DNA of 64,000 nucleotides, from assembly GCA_016208105.1 (NCBI GenBank), contig JACQYS010000027.1, positions 1-64,000 of the forward strand, given 5' to 3'. The notes below the pieces were generated by a model that was not told the origin of the DNA, did not search any database, and was given only the letters and a program-made list of their open reading frames with translations. Below, one piece after another: positions 43,787-53,558 of the stretch (position 1 is its first letter; each line of letters opens with the position of its first letter). The DNA comes from Desulfovibrio sp. (GTDB taxonomy: Bacteria > Desulfobacterota > Desulfovibrionia > Desulfovibrionales > Desulfovibrionaceae). A program made the translations under genes and the position numbers.

Positions 43787-44557
43787 ATGGACTACCTCCT
43801 CGTCTGTCTCATCGCCCTGGCCGCATCTGCCCTCACCCTGTTTTCCGGCTTCGGCCTGGGAACCATCCTTTTTCCCGCCTTCGCCTTGTTCTTTCCCGTG
43901 GATGTAGCCATCGCCCAAACCGCGCTGGTGCATCTGGCCAACAACCTTTTCAAGCTGTCCCTCTTCTGGCGAAATGCTGATCGTGGGACCATTATCCGCT
44001 TCGGCGTTCCAGCCATCTTCGCCTCCATGGCTGGCGCAAAACTGCTCACGTATTTGGCGGACGTGCCAGCTGTGTTCACGTATGTGCTCCTTGGCACTGT
44101 CCATGCGATTTCCGTGGTGAAGATCGCCCTGGCAGGCCTTATGGCCTTTTTCGCTTGGGCGGAATTGAAAGGCTCGATCAAGAAGCAGCCCGCTAAAGGC
44201 GGACTCGTGCTTGGAGGTCTCTTGAGCGGCTTTTTTGGGGGACTTTCCGGAAACCAGGGTGCCTTCCGCAGCGCCTACCTGCTCAAGGCCGGCCTTTCAA
44301 AGGAGGGATTTATAGCAACCGGGGTCGTGCTGGCGTGCGCAGTGGATACCACCCGCCTGTCTGTCTATGCCGGACACCTGCTCCGGCCGGATGTTACAGA
44401 CGAGATGGGACTCGTGGTCAGCGCAGCTCTCGCCGCTTTCGTAGGGGCTTTTTTCGGCAAGAGACTGGTCAGCAAGGTGACCATCGAGACCGTGCGCCGG
44501 GTTGTCGCCTGGATGATGATCGCCATTGCGGCAGGCTTGGCCACGGGGTTGGTGTGA
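43787..44557 (+). CDS. TauE/SafE-family permease (second copy)
   Basis: The 256-residue protein has about seven to eight membrane helices and the repeat motifs FGLGTILFPAFALFF and GLLSGFFGGLSGNQGAFRSAYL. It is a distant relative of the TauE-type gene at 33917. The ATG at 43787 follows GGAGTG. It converges on livF with a 13-base gap. The substrate is unknown. Confidence 0.82.
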   Translation: MDYLLVCLIALAASALTLFSGFGLGTILFPAFALFFPVDVAIAQTALVHLANNLFKLSLFWRNADRGTIIRFGVPAIFASMAGAKLLTYLADVPAVFTYVLLGTVHAISVVKIALAGLMAFFAWAELKGSIKKQPAKGGLVLGGLLSGFFGGLSGNQGAFRSAYLLKAGLSKEGFIATGVVLACAVDTTRLSVYAGHLLRPDVTDEMGLVVSAALAAFVGAFFGKRLVSKVTIETVRRVVAWMMIAIAAGLATGLV

Positions 44558-44570
44558 AACTCAGGTATTT

Positions 44571-45272
44571 CTATCCCAGATACGCCTTCTTCACCCGCTC
44601 GTCCCCTGCGAGCTTCTTGGCGTCGCCTTCGGCCACGATTGCCCCGGCTTCCAGCACATAGGCGCGGTGGGCGGTTCTCATGGCCATATTGGCGTTCTGC
44701 TCCACGAGGAGGATCGTGACGCCGCTGGCGTTAAGGTCAGCAATGATGTCGAAGATCTCGTGGACGATGATGGGTGCTAGCCCCAGGCTCGGCTCATCCA
44801 GGAGCAAGAGTTTCGGGCGGCACATAAGGGCCCTGGCGATGGCAAGCATCTGCTGCTCCCCCCCCGAAAGCGTCCCCGCCAGCTGGCCTGCCCGCTCCTT
44901 CAGCCTGGGAAACCGCTCGAAAATCCTGTCCATATCCTTTTTGATCACAGACGTGTCCGAGCGGATGTATGCCCCCAGCTCCAGGTTGTCCTGCACCGAT
45001 TGCCTGGCCAGCACTTGGCGGCCTTCCGGGCAGTGAGCCACTCCAAGGCGCACGACCTTGTCCGGACTGAGCCCCGCCAAGTCGCGTCCTTCGAAGCGTA
45101 TACTCCCTGACCTTAGCGGGACCAGGCGCGATATGGCACGCAAAATGGTGGTCTTGCCCGCCCCGTTGGCGCCAATCAGGGTGACTATCTCGCCTTTACC
45201 CACCCGGACAGTGGCATTGCGAACAGCCACCACAGGGCCATAGGCCAGGGTGACGTCCAAGAGCTCAAGCAC
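44571..45272 (-). CDS. livF: Branched-chain amino acid ABC transporter ATPase LivF
   Basis: The 233-residue ABC subunit carries Walker A GANGAGKTT, the signature LSGGEQQM and Walker B LLLLDEP. The LivF-type segment GVAHCPEGRQVL is present. It overlaps livG by 8 bases. It is the last gene of livK-livH-livM-livG-livF on the minus strand. Confidence 0.95.
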   Translation of the reverse strand: MLELLDVTLAYGPVVAVRNATVRVGKGEIVTLIGANGAGKTTILRAISRLVPLRSGSIRFEGRDLAGLSPDKVVRLGVAHCPEGRQVLARQSVQDNLELGAYIRSDTSVIKKDMDRIFERFPRLKERAGQLAGTLSGGEQQMLAIARALMCRPKLLLLDEPSLGLAPIIVHEIFDIIADLNASGVTILLVEQNANMAMRTAHRAYVLEAGAIVAEGDAKKLAGDERVKKAYLG

Positions 45273-46056
45273 CGGCCGTCACTCCTTCCTTTTCACCTTC
45301 CCCAAGATAGGCCTCGATCACGACAGGATCAGCCTGTACCTCTTCCGGCTTCCCCTTGGCGATGAGTTCCCCAAAGTTGAGCACGGCCACGGACCTGCAC
45401 AATCCCATGACCATGGGCACGTTGTGCTCGATAAGGAGCACTGTATGGCCGAAGAGATCGCGTATCTCCAGAATAGAGCGCGAAAGTTCCTGCTTTTCCA
45501 CAGGATTCATTCCCGCAGCTGGTTCATCCAGGAGTACTATCTTGGGCGACAACGCCAAGGCCCGGGCGATTTCCAGGCGGCGCCTCGCTCCATAGGGCAG
45601 GCTCGCGGCCTGTTCACCCATATGGTCGGCAAGTCCCACCAGTTTAACGAGACGTGCCGCTTGCTCCAGGGTTTCGCGTTCATGTTCCTTCGACGCCCTA
45701 GAACCGAAAACTCCTCCCCATAAACCTGTATGCGCTTTGGCGTGCAGGGGCACGCGAACGTTGTCCAGGACGCTCATGCCTCCGAAGAGGCGGATGTTCT
45801 GAAAGGTTCGGGCCAGGCCGGCCCGGGCGATTGTGGCCGGATCTTTCCCGGTAATGTCTTCGCCCAGAAAGCGAACCGTTCCAGCGCTAGGCTTGGTCAG
45901 CCCTGTGAGCATGTTGAAAAGGGTGGTTTTTCCCGCGCCATTGGGACCGATGAGCCCGAAGATTTCACCTTCCTCCACTACAAAGCTCACGCCAGCCACG
46001 GCCATAAGGCCGCCGAACGACTTGGAGAGTTCGTCGACCGCCAGGATGACGCTCAC
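45265..46056 (-). CDS. livG: Branched-chain amino acid ABC transporter ATPase LivG
   Basis: The 263-residue ABC subunit carries Walker A GPNGAGKTTLFN, a signature region reading LPYGARRRLEIARAL (a LivG variant), and Walker B IVLLDEPAAGMNPVE. The start overlaps the livM stop by 4 bases. With LivF it forms the ATPase pair. Confidence 0.95.
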   Translation of the reverse strand: MSVILAVDELSKSFGGLMAVAGVSFVVEEGEIFGLIGPNGAGKTTLFNMLTGLTKPSAGTVRFLGEDITGKDPATIARAGLARTFQNIRLFGGMSVLDNVRVPLHAKAHTGLWGGVFGSRASKEHERETLEQAARLVKLVGLADHMGEQAASLPYGARRRLEIARALALSPKIVLLDEPAAGMNPVEKQELSRSILEIRDLFGHTVLLIEHNVPMVMGLCRSVAVLNFGELIAKGKPEEVQADPVVIEAYLGEGEKEGVTAGA

Positions 46057-46925
46057 TTTCCGCTCCGGGCCAAAAGGCCAGCGATACCCCTGGGCATATA
46101 CACACAGGCCACCACCAGCATGAGTCCGTTAAGGATCATGCGGGAGTCCTTCAGGGGCCGCAACAGCTCCGGCAGGCTCACCAGCAGGGCGGCACCCAAA
46201 AGCGCTCCCCACTTGGAACGCGCCCCTCCTATGAGCACATACGCCAAACAGGCCACAGCCGCGTCGAAGGTTCCTTGCCTGGCGTTCCAGGTGTTCAGGA
46301 AGGGGGCGCTCATGGCGCCCGTGACGCCCGCCAGGCAGCACCCGATGACGAATGCCTGCACCTTGCGCCATGTGACGTTGACCCCCATGGACCGTGCTGC
46401 CAATTCGTCCTCGCGGATGGAGAAGAACATGCGCCCCGTTCCCGAGCGCTCAAGCTTCCATATGAAGAAAAGTGTCAAGGCCAAGAGCGGCCCAAAGAAC
46501 CAGACATAGGCAAGTCTACTCTCAAATGGCTGCGGGATGCCGAAAATGCCCACCGCACCTCCCGCGATGGGCATATTCAAGACAACCACCCCAAGCACCT
46601 GAACGAAGGCGATGGTTGCCAGGGCCAGGTAAATTCCCCGCAGCCTGAGCGCCGGGAACCCCAACACCAACGCCAAAACGAAAGAGAGTGCCAAGGCAAC
46701 CATCCACTCTAAAGGATAGAGAAAGCCCCCTGCAAAAGCGCGAAACGCCGCGAGCTCCGGGTGCGTTCCCATTATGGCCGCCACGTAGCCGCCTAAAGCG
46801 TAAAACCCGATGCTGGCCAGGGACAGTTGCCCAGCCATGAGAGGAAAATACAAGCTGAGCCCAAGCAAGGCTTGCTGGATAATTGTCACAAAAAGGAAGC
46901 CGTAGCGGGCTATGAAATCATCCAT
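46053..46925 (-). CDS. livM: Branched-chain amino acid ABC transporter permease LivM
   Basis: The 290-residue permease has about eight membrane helices and the LivM landmarks GFPALRLRGIYLALATIAF and AFVIGCCLAGVTGAMSAPF. It lies 19 bases after livH. With LivH it forms the membrane channel. Confidence 0.94.
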   Translation of the reverse strand: MDDFIARYGFLFVTIIQQALLGLSLYFPLMAGQLSLASIGFYALGGYVAAIMGTHPELAAFRAFAGGFLYPLEWMVALALSFVLALVLGFPALRLRGIYLALATIAFVQVLGVVVLNMPIAGGAVGIFGIPQPFESRLAYVWFFGPLLALTLFFIWKLERSGTGRMFFSIREDELAARSMGVNVTWRKVQAFVIGCCLAGVTGAMSAPFLNTWNARQGTFDAAVACLAYVLIGGARSKWGALLGAALLVSLPELLRPLKDSRMILNGLMLVVACVYMPRGIAGLLARSGK

Positions 46926-46944
46926 TATGAGTCATCCGCCTACT

Positions 46945-47895
46945 TTACACCTTCTGTTCGGCATCGTTGCCCAAGAGCCCCTGTGGCCGCACCAGAAGGA
47001 CCACGAACAACAATACGTACGCCACCGCCTCCTTGTATGAGGACATCTCCGGAGGCAGAAATGCTTCAGCCAAGCCGATGACCAGCCCCCCGACCACCGC
47101 TCCCGGAATGGACCCCAACCCGCCCAGCACAATCACAGCCAGGGCCTTCAACCCGTAGGCCACTCCGAAATAAGGGCCGGCAAGGCCGAAACTCACGCCT
47201 ATAAGAGTCCCAGAGAGTCCTCCCAATATTCCCGAAATAAAGAACGTCCCCAGAATAAAGGAGTCCACGCTGATTCCCAGCAGGCTGGCCGTGTCAGTGT
47301 TTTCGGCCGTAGCGCGAAGGGCTTTGCCCTGCTTGGTGAAGTGGATGAACCAGACCAAGAGCGCCAGCATGCTCATGCTTACCCCGAAAAGTATGACCTG
47401 CACGCTCCTAACAGCCACAAGCTTGCCACTTACCGTGAAGATGATGGCCGGGGGCAGCGAGCCGAACACGTCGGCCGGAAAAGAATAAATCTCCGCGCCA
47501 AATAGATACTGGATGAGGTTGACCAGTATAAGCGCCACTCCAAGGCTGGACACGAGAGCAAGCAGGGCGTCCGCGCCCCGCTTGCGCAATGGCCTGAAGG
47601 CCAGCCTTTCCACCGCCATGCCGGCAAGACCGGAAAGCGCCCCGCCCACGACAAGCGCCAGGACGAAGGGCAATTTAAAGGGAAGACTTACACCGGCCAG
47701 CAATCCGTTCAAACCGAACTGTCCAACAGCCAAAGAATAGGTGAGATAGGCTCCCAGGGTGAACACAGCCCCATGGGCAAAGTTTATGATTCCCAAGATG
47801 GAAAACACCAGTGTGTAGCCCAGGGCGAACACGGCATAGACACTGCCGATGGAGAGGCCATTGAGAAGATTTTGCAGAAACCAGGCTGAAGACAT
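46945..47895 (-). CDS. livH: Branched-chain amino acid ABC transporter permease LivH
   Basis: The permease of about 316 residues begins MSSAWFLQNLLNGLSIGSVY and has the LivH motifs GYTLVFSILGIINFAHGA and GLKALAVIVLGGLGSIPGA. ATGs at 47895, 47904 and 47964 are in frame and none has a strong ribosome-binding site. 47895 is chosen because LivH proteins start close to this sequence. It follows the binding-protein gene after a stem-loop. Confidence 0.92.
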   Translation of the reverse strand: MSSAWFLQNLLNGLSIGSVYAVFALGYTLVFSILGIINFAHGAVFTLGAYLTYSLAVGQFGLNGLLAGVSLPFKLPFVLALVVGGALSGLAGMAVERLAFRPLRKRGADALLALVSSLGVALILVNLIQYLFGAEIYSFPADVFGSLPPAIIFTVSGKLVAVRSVQVILFGVSMSMLALLVWFIHFTKQGKALRATAENTDTASLLGISVDSFILGTFFISGILGGLSGTLIGVSFGLAGPYFGVAYGLKALAVIVLGGLGSIPGAVVGGLVIGLAEAFLPPEMSSYKEAVAYVLLFVVLLVRPQGLLGNDAEQKV

Positions 47896-47990
47896 AGCAC
47901 CCATGCCGCAGGGTAAAACCGTTGCCAGCCTCAAAAATACGGATCTATTCCGTAAACGACGCAATCGGCCGTTGGAACAAGAACTCCAAT

Positions 47991-48013
47991 GCAGGAGGCC
48001 AAGGCCCTCCTGC
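47991..48013 (-). terminator. Stem-loop between the binding-protein gene and livH
   Basis: GCAGGAGG and CCTCCTGC pair around a 7-base loop just after the binding-protein stop, without a T run. Such stems often let binding protein be made in excess over the permease by partial termination or mRNA protection. Confidence 0.6.
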
Positions 48014-48020
48014 GCACATG

Positions 48021-49187
48021 TTATTTCGACAGTTCGAAAGCCCCGGCCTTACCGTCAGGGCTCATTTTAATGACCGAGACGTAGAACTGTTTCTGATGCA
48101 CCTCTCCCTCGGCGTCGAGGCTGACCTCACCAAGAGGAGTCATGTAGGAACCCGTCCGCAGAGCCTTGTTGAGCGCGGTCCGAACGTCTGCCAGTTCCAT
48201 CTCAGTGATTTTTTTACCCGACTCCTTCTCCACCTTGGCCAGGGCTTCCACCAGTATCTGCACCCCTGCAAAAGCCTGGGCTGAAAACTGCGCCGGGCCC
48301 TTTTTATAGGCCTCGGTAAACTTTGCCACGAACTCCTTGTTTACAGGAATGTCCGCCTGAGGGCTGTAAGCCTGAGCCACGAGAATGCCTTCACACAAAG
48401 AACCGCAGACAGGGAACATATTCGAGGAATTGAGCCCGTTGCCGCCTACGATCAATCCCTTGTATCCCAGCTGCCTCAGCTGCTTTACCAGGTTGCCGGA
48501 ATCGGCTGCCAGTCCCGATATCACCACCAGGTCGGCGTTCGATCCGAGTACGGCCGTAACATGGGTGGTGAAGTCGGTGTCCGTGGTCTGGAACTTCTGC
48601 AGGGTGACGATCTCCAGGTTCAAGGCCTTGATGGCTTCCTGAAATACGCCGGTCTCGGACGTGGAAAAGGCGTCGTTCTGGGCGAACAGCACGGCTGTTT
48701 TCTTGATCTGCGGGTTGAGGGCCAGAGCTTTTTTCAGGGAATTCGGCGCGACCACGGTCATGGGAGCTGAGATGCGGCCAATATATTCGCCGATCTGTGG
48801 GATTCCCTTGGCGGTGTTGGAAGGGCCTATCACGGGTACCTTGGCCCGGTCGGCCAGTGGATCGGCCGCGAAAGCCTGCTGGGACAAGGTAGGGCCTATA
48901 ATCGCCGTCACCTTGGCGGTAATCAGGGTTTGAAAGGCATTTATCGCGCCTGCCTCGTCACCACCGGTATCCTGGAACACGAGTTTCACCGGAGTGCCGT
49001 TCACCCCTCCCCTGGCGTTCAAATAGGCCTCGGCGATCTTGGCGCCGTTGACCTGTTCCTCGCCAAAGAGAGCAACGTTGCTGGTTGTGGCCACCGCAAT
49101 GCCAAGCGGAATGGGTGCTCCCACCGGTTCCGCCATGGCTGGCGAAACGAACGCAACAAGAATCACGAACAGCAAGGCCCTGCCCAT
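48021..49187 (-). CDS. livK: Branched-chain amino acid ABC transporter binding protein
   Basis: The 388-residue periplasmic protein starts MGRALLFVILVAFVSPAMA (signal peptide), with GAGGAGG before the ATG at 49187. The type 1 periplasmic binding fold shows ARGGVNGTPVKLVFQDTGGD near the N-terminus and SQQAFAADPLADRAKVPVIG as the hinge-proximal part. It heads the livKHMGF operon. The true ligand could be another amino acid or amide. Confidence 0.9.
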   Translation of the reverse strand: MGRALLFVILVAFVSPAMAEPVGAPIPLGIAVATTSNVALFGEEQVNGAKIAEAYLNARGGVNGTPVKLVFQDTGGDEAGAINAFQTLITAKVTAIIGPTLSQQAFAADPLADRAKVPVIGPSNTAKGIPQIGEYIGRISAPMTVVAPNSLKKALALNPQIKKTAVLFAQNDAFSTSETGVFQEAIKALNLEIVTLQKFQTTDTDFTTHVTAVLGSNADLVVISGLAADSGNLVKQLRQLGYKGLIVGGNGLNSSNMFPVCGSLCEGILVAQAYSPQADIPVNKEFVAKFTEAYKKGPAQFSAQAFAGVQILVEALAKVEKESGKKITEMELADVRTALNKALRTGSYMTPLGEVSLDAEGEVHQKQFYVSVIKMSPDGKAGAFELSK

Positions 49188-49303
49188 GCGCTCCTCCTCA
49201 GGTGTTCTCATTTCGAAAAATGATACGTCTTCCTAATTATCCTTCCTTGTCAAGCCGCACCGCTGCTCCGTCCTTTGATCAACGCTTATTGGAAAGGCGG
49301 ATG

Positions 49304-49338
49304 AAAAAAGCCGCGAAACATTCGCTTCGCGGCTTTTT
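49304..49338. terminator. Bidirectional terminator of the nhc unit
   Basis: AAAAAGCCGCGAA pairs with TTCGCGGCTTTTT around an 8-base loop, giving T tracts on both strands. It ends the nhcABCD unit on the minus strand. Confidence 0.92.
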
Positions 49339-49360
49339 ATTCAGTCAAAAGTAACAGGGT

Positions 49361-49501
49361 CTAATGATGGTTCTTTTCCTTGGGCTCTTTGCCGGTGAGG
49401 AACATCCACCAGCCCACAAACGCCCCGAGGAAGACGGCCATGAGGATATAGGCCACACCTTTGGTGTAGACCATGAAGTCGTGATAGACGTGGAATTCCA
49501 T
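49361..49501 (-). CDS. nhcD: NhcD/HmcD-like small membrane protein
   Basis: The 46-residue protein starts MEFHVYHDFMVY and has one membrane helix (VAYILMAVFLGAFVGWWMFL) and a Lys/Glu/His tail. Size, topology and position after the NrfD-like gene match HmcD of Desulfovibrio. GAGGAG lies about 8 bases before the ATG. Its role in the complex is unknown. Confidence 0.75.
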   Translation of the reverse strand: MEFHVYHDFMVYTKGVAYILMAVFLGAFVGWWMFLTGKEPKEKNHH

Positions 49502-49516
49502 GTCCTTGCTCCTCGA

Positions 49517-50758
49517 TTAATGGTGGTCCTTGTAGGCCGGGTGGTCCGAGAAGATGGCCATGTACTTCGAGATGAACCTGAAGCACAGGATGATCAGGGT
49601 GACCACGAACACGGACACGATGACTTCCTGGACCGAGGGGAAGTACTTCTGGTCAGGAGCCAGGTGGACGTTGAAGCCGAACCAGGACACGTTGAAACGG
49701 TTGAACACGATGCCCAGCACCGCAAGGGCCGAGGCCACCTTGATGGTGCCGGTGTTCTTCGAGCGGTAGCCCACTGCATAGAGGAAGCAGGGCAGGGCCA
49801 CGAAGCCGAACATCTCGATGAGCCACATCATGCCGTACTTGCCGTCGAAGATGTACGCCCACTTGTTCTCACCGGCGATGGGAACCAGCTTCATGAAGAA
49901 GTAGCCCAGCATGATGATGGAACAGGCCTTGGCGAACATGAACAACACACCGTCGTGATCCCGGTTGTACTCGGGGCTCATGCGGCTGTGCAGGTAGTGG
50001 TGCGAGATGGTGCCCTCGAAGATGACCATGGACATGCCCGCGAACATCGAGGAGACGAAGAACTGCAGCGGCAGCTGGTAGGTATACCAGAGCGGGTGCA
50101 TCTTGCCTGGCGCGATGAGGTAGAGCATGCCCAGCGAGGACTGGTGCATGGTGGAGAGCACGATGCCCATGATGGTCAGGGGGATGGTGCACTTGTGGAT
50201 AATGTGGCTGATCTTCTGGAAGCCCACCCAGTCAGTGAAGTTGGGCAGCCATTCGATGGCCAGCACCGTGACGTAGAGCATGACGCACAAGCCCACCTCG
50301 AAGAGAACGGAGCTGGTGCCGGGCGACCAGAACACCGGATAAGGCAGACGCCATGGCTGGCCCACGTCGTAGAGCAGGGCGTACACGACGAAGGCGTAGC
50401 CCAGAAACGCCGTGAGAATGGCGGGTTTAACCGCGGTGCGGAAGCCCTTGATGTTGAAGATCAGCGCGGCGGCCGTGGTGGTGTAGCCACCGGCGGCCAG
50501 GGCGACACCGCAGAGCAGGTCGAAGCTGATCCAGATACCCCAGGGGTTGTTGTTGTCCAGGTTGGTAGTTCCTGCCAGACCGCCAATAAAGAAGCGGTTG
50601 ACGGTGACGACCACGCCGGCCACGAAGATCGCGGAAAGGATCGGGTGTTCCTTGACGAACTTCAGGTAGGTTATGGGATTCATCAAACTCTTGATGACCC
50701 CCCAAGCCTCCGTGGGAGGCAAAATGACCGGCTGAGCGCCGTGATCGTGATGGCTCAT
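49517..50758 (-). CDS. nhcC: NrfD-family quinone-interacting membrane subunit (NhcC/HmcC)
   Basis: This 413-residue protein has about ten membrane helices and the NrfD/PsrC fold. Segments such as AGVVVTVNRFFIGGLAGTTNLDNNNPWGIW and FEGTISHHYLHSR are characteristic of HmcC-type subunits. The N-terminus is a His-rich stretch. It exchanges electrons with the membrane quinone pool in concert with the iron-sulfur subunit NhcB. It starts 11 bases after nhcB. Confidence 0.9.
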   Translation of the reverse strand: MSHHDHGAQPVILPPTEAWGVIKSLMNPITYLKFVKEHPILSAIFVAGVVVTVNRFFIGGLAGTTNLDNNNPWGIWISFDLLCGVALAAGGYTTTAAALIFNIKGFRTAVKPAILTAFLGYAFVVYALLYDVGQPWRLPYPVFWSPGTSSVLFEVGLCVMLYVTVLAIEWLPNFTDWVGFQKISHIIHKCTIPLTIMGIVLSTMHQSSLGMLYLIAPGKMHPLWYTYQLPLQFFVSSMFAGMSMVIFEGTISHHYLHSRMSPEYNRDHDGVLFMFAKACSIIMLGYFFMKLVPIAGENKWAYIFDGKYGMMWLIEMFGFVALPCFLYAVGYRSKNTGTIKVASALAVLGIVFNRFNVSWFGFNVHLAPDQKYFPSVQEVIVSVFVVTLIILCFRFISKYMAIFSDHPAYKDHH

Positions 50759-50769
50759 GGTCTGCCCCC

Positions 50770-51741
50770 TTATTTCCCGGCCTTGGCCCGCTCTTGAGCG
50801 ACGGCTTCGGCAACGGCTTGTGTTTTCTCGTCCTCAGCCTTCTTGTCCTTCCACTTGGTGATCTGCCAGATGCCGCCCAAGAGGACCGGCCAGAGGCAGG
50901 CCACCAGGGGCACCAGGCCCAAGGCGGAAGAGGTCAGCTGGGGAGCGGGGGTGGTGCCCAGGTCTTCGCGCAGGCCGATCTGGGCAAAAGGCACATTGGA
51001 GATATACATCCAGTTAGTCCCGCCCATCTCCTGCTCGCCATAGACGTGCGGCAGGTACTTGCCGGGCACCGCCTTGATGCGGCTCCAGGCTTCCTTCACC
51101 AGGTCTTCGCGTTTGCCCCAGACCAGGGCCTCCATGGGGCAGGCGGACACGCAGCCGGGCACCTTGGCCTTGCCGGCTTTAATGTGCGGGTGGCACATGT
51201 GGCACTTCTGCACGTAGGGGATCAGCTTGTCGTAGTCGTACGCCGGGACGTCCCACGGGCAGGCGACCATGCAGTAGCGGCAGCCCACGCAGACGGAGCC
51301 GTCATATGTAACCGCGCCTTCTGGGTTCTTCTTGAAGGCGTTGACGAAGCACGCCGAGGCGCAAGCAGGCTCCTTGCAGTGCATGCACTGGGCCTTCTTG
51401 AACACCGGAGTCTTGCCGCCCAGGGCCTTGGGCTCGAACTTGTTCACAACCGTGTAGGCAGTGTTGTCCGTGCGGGCCTTGGCGTTCATGCCCTTCAAGT
51501 CCTCGAACACCTTCGGATCTTTCTTGGGAAGGGTATTCCAGGGCTTGGTGACGTTTTCGGAGTTAATTTTGTTGCAACCGATCTCGCACTGGCGGCAGCC
51601 AATGCAGCGGCTGGCGTCAAAAAGGACGCCATAGGAGTTGGGATATCCCTCGAAGGAGTGCCCGCCGGCCGCGTTGGCCTTCCCAGCCAAAGCTGTGGCC
51701 GTGGCCGCGCCTGCGAGTCCCAGGAAGTGTCTGCGCTTCAT
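50770..51741 (-). CDS. nhcB: Periplasmic ferredoxin-like iron-sulfur subunit (NhcB/HmcB)
   Basis: The 323-residue protein has a twin-arginine type leader ([20 protein letters not shown]), so it is exported folded. Four 4Fe-4S binding groups are visible: [39 protein letters not shown] and [16 protein letters not shown]-like spacing. A C-terminal membrane helix ([20 protein letters not shown]) anchors it. GAGGT precedes the ATG at 51741. It links the nine-haem cytochrome to the NrfD-like subunit. Confidence 0.88.
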   Translation of the reverse strand: MKRRHFLGLAGAATATALAGKANAAGGHSFEGYPNSYGVLFDASRCIGCRQCEIGCNKINSENVTKPWNTLPKKDPKVFEDLKGMNAKARTDNTAYTVVNKFEPKALGGKTPVFKKAQCMHCKEPACASACFVNAFKKNPEGAVTYDGSVCVGCRYCMVACPWDVPAYDYDKLIPYVQKCHMCHPHIKAGKAKVPGCVSACPMEALVWGKREDLVKEAWSRIKAVPGKYLPHVYGEQEMGGTNWMYISNVPFAQIGLREDLGTTPAPQLTSSALGLVPLVACLWPVLLGGIWQITKWKDKKAEDEKTQAVAEAVAQERAKAGK

Positions 51742-51751
51742 AGGTACCTCG

Positions 51752-52606
51752 TTATTTCTTGGGCGCGTGGCAGCCCTTGCAGTCGGTGGCCTGGACGGGT
51801 TCAACGCCCATGGCCTTGTGGCACTGGATGCACTGGATATGGTACGCGGCCATCAGACCCGGACGGTTCGGCTCGTCCTTGGAGAAAGGCTTGCCGTGGC
51901 AGGTGCCGCACTTGGGCGGAGCCATGTCGGCCGGGGTGTGATGGTGGCAGCCCTGGCACAGGGTACCAGGCTGGTCATGGAAGGCCTTGGCCAAGTCGCC
52001 CTTGGCGGCGTCCTTCAGATAGTCCACATGGGCCGAGTGGTTGAAAGCAACCGGCACGTACTGCTTGGACAGCACTCCGATATCAACCGTGTCGGGCTGG
52101 GCCAGCTTGGCGGCCGGGGCCGGGGAGGCCTTCGGATCCTTGTGGCAGGTGTTGCAGGAAGCATCCTTGGGGCCTGGAGCAATGTTCTGATGGCACCCGG
52201 CGCACTGCTTCTTCTGGGTTTCCTTGTAATGGCAGCCCACGCAGGTCAGCTTGGACTGGGCGGAATGCATGGCCGTGGAAAGCTGGACGTTGCCGCCGTC
52301 AGGGGACCCCTGACTGGTATGGCAGCTCGAACAGGGTTCCTGGGAGCCGGTATGGTGGCAGGAATCGCAGTTGGACACCGCGGCTTCATGCTTTTTGTGG
52401 TTGAACACCGCCTTGGACAGAGGGCCCTGTCCCGGCTTTCCGCCGATGGCGGTACCGCTCATAATGATTTGCGGCGACTGAGCCTTGGCCTGATCCCCTA
52501 TCCCCACTCCCAGTCCGGCCAGCAGCGCCGAAGCCAGGGAGAGTGACAGAGTCAAAAAACAGACCCTGGCCCATCGTGACCTGGAAACACGTTTCACCAT
52601 ACGCAT
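51752..52606 (-). CDS. nhcA: Nine-haem cytochrome c (NhcA type)
   Basis: The 284-residue protein has a signal peptide (residues about 10-41) and nine CxxCH haem sites: CDSCH, CSSCH, CVGCH, CAGCH, CNTCH, CQGCH, CGTCH, CIQCH and CKGCH. Axial histidines in HKKHE and HSAHVDY mark two c3-like halves. This haem number matches the nine-haem cytochrome of D. desulfuricans rather than the 16-haem HmcA. The ATG at 52606 follows AAGGA; an in-frame start 103 codons earlier would precede the signal peptide. It begins the second transcription unit of the redox locus. Confidence 0.88.
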   Translation of the reverse strand: MRMVKRVSRSRWARVCFLTLSLSLASALLAGLGVGIGDQAKAQSPQIIMSGTAIGGKPGQGPLSKAVFNHKKHEAAVSNCDSCHHTGSQEPCSSCHTSQGSPDGGNVQLSTAMHSAQSKLTCVGCHYKETQKKQCAGCHQNIAPGPKDASCNTCHKDPKASPAPAAKLAQPDTVDIGVLSKQYVPVAFNHSAHVDYLKDAAKGDLAKAFHDQPGTLCQGCHHHTPADMAPPKCGTCHGKPFSKDEPNRPGLMAAYHIQCIQCHKAMGVEPVQATDCKGCHAPKK

Positions 52607-52890
52607 CCCGTCCTTGCCTCTAAGGTTGAACGCCTGAAACCACGCGACCGGGGAGACCCCACCCCTCCAAGCAGCGTGGCGCTGCAATAAACAGCTGGCC
52701 TGTAACGATTTTGACCACGGGACTAGACCACATTCAAGAGATTCGTCAAGCGGTTCGTGAAAGTAGGAACATGCTTGCCCCCTAGCCCCTCGTTGGCAGT
52801 TTTCCCGCTGCACCGCAGAGGGCCTCGGCTTTGCGCTTTTCAATGCCGTCCACGCATGGGTGAATTTGAATTTTCCCCCCATGAATACCA

Positions 52891-52903
52891 TACTATTATA
52901 GTA
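52891..52903 (-). promoter_or_regulatory. Promoter -10 candidate within a palindrome, nhcA
   Basis: TACTATTATAGTA is an odd-length perfect palindrome and reads TATAAT on the minus strand (52895-52900). The -35 position at 17 bases is weak (TGAGCC). The leader to nhcA would be about 280 bases. A repressor could bind the palindrome. Confidence 0.4.
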
Positions 52904-53065
52904 GCTTATCCGCACGGGCTCACGGAGAATCTCGTACCGCCTGCGGCTGCCTCCCGGAACTACGCCTGATGCTCATACGATCGGGAAGGTGTGCAACCTA
53001 GTTCATCCCCTGTTCGGTTCAACACCGCACGCCCTGCCGGAACCCGAGCTTGTGTCACTTAGGAA

Positions 53066-53112
53066 CAAAAAGGCCCCGCCTCGGTAAGTCCTAAGACTTT
53101 CCGAAGCGGGGC
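53066..53112 (-). terminator. Intrinsic terminator of the HmcE/HmcF/tetrahaem unit
   Basis: GCCCCGC...GCGGGGC outer and CGG/TAAGTC inner pairings form a long stem. On the minus strand it is followed by a T run. It separates the first three genes of the redox locus from nhcABCD. Confidence 0.9.
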
Positions 53113-53147
53113 GGCGGGGGTGGGGACTCCCCGGCCTTTACGGGATG

Positions 53148-53558
53148 CTATTTCACTTGATGGCAACCTGCGCAGGAGCGAGGGCCAAAGCTCAGCTTCT
53201 TGCTGGCAGGCATCTTTTCATGACACCCCCAGCAGTTCTTGTGGAAGGCCTGCTGCAAGCCGACCTTGCTCTTGGGCTTGGCTCCGGCGTGGCAGGCCGC
53301 GCAGGAGGTCTCGTCACCCTCTGTCCAAAGGTTCTTGCCGGGTTGCTTGGGATCATACTTGTGGTGGCAATCGGTGCATGCGTAGCCATCGGCCACATGC
53401 TTTTCGTGGGTAAAGGTCACGGCACCGCGCTGCTTGCCGCCCGCGTAGGCCTTGACGTTGTTCAAGTTCATTTTCGCATCCTGGGCCTGGCCGGTCAGCG
53501 CGAAGGCGCACAGGACAAGGGCCGCGAACACGGCGGCGAGAAGTTTTGTGCGGCGCAT
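53148..53558 (-). CDS. Tetrahaem cytochrome c (class III / TmcA-like)
   Basis: The 136-residue periplasmic protein has a signal peptide (LLAAVFAALVLCAFALTGQAQ) and four CxxCH sites: CTDCH, CAACH, CWGCH and CAGCH. VTFTHEKHVADGY supplies axial histidines as in cytochrome c3. Its ATG overlaps the stop of the HdrD-like gene (TAATG). A membrane-complex cytochrome of TmcA type is favoured over a soluble c3 because it is part of this unit. Confidence 0.85.
   Translation of the reverse strand: MRRTKLLAAVFAALVLCAFALTGQAQDAKMNLNNVKAYAGGKQRGAVTFTHEKHVADGYACTDCHHKYDPKQPGKNLWTEGDETSCAACHAGAKPKSKVGLQQAFHKNCWGCHEKMPASKKLSFGPRSCAGCHQVK

Larger units (their letters stand above)
52607..53147. other. nhcA upstream region
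   Basis: No gene is supported in these 541 bases. They contain the promoter candidate at 52891-52903 and the terminator of the preceding cytochrome gene at 53066-53112. Frames on the plus strand here lack ribosome-binding sites. Confidence 0.6.

Noticed and set aside
52606-52915. Longer N-terminus for the nine-haem cytochrome
   Set aside because: The extra 103 codons precede the signal peptide and the ribosome-binding site, and overlap the promoter candidate.
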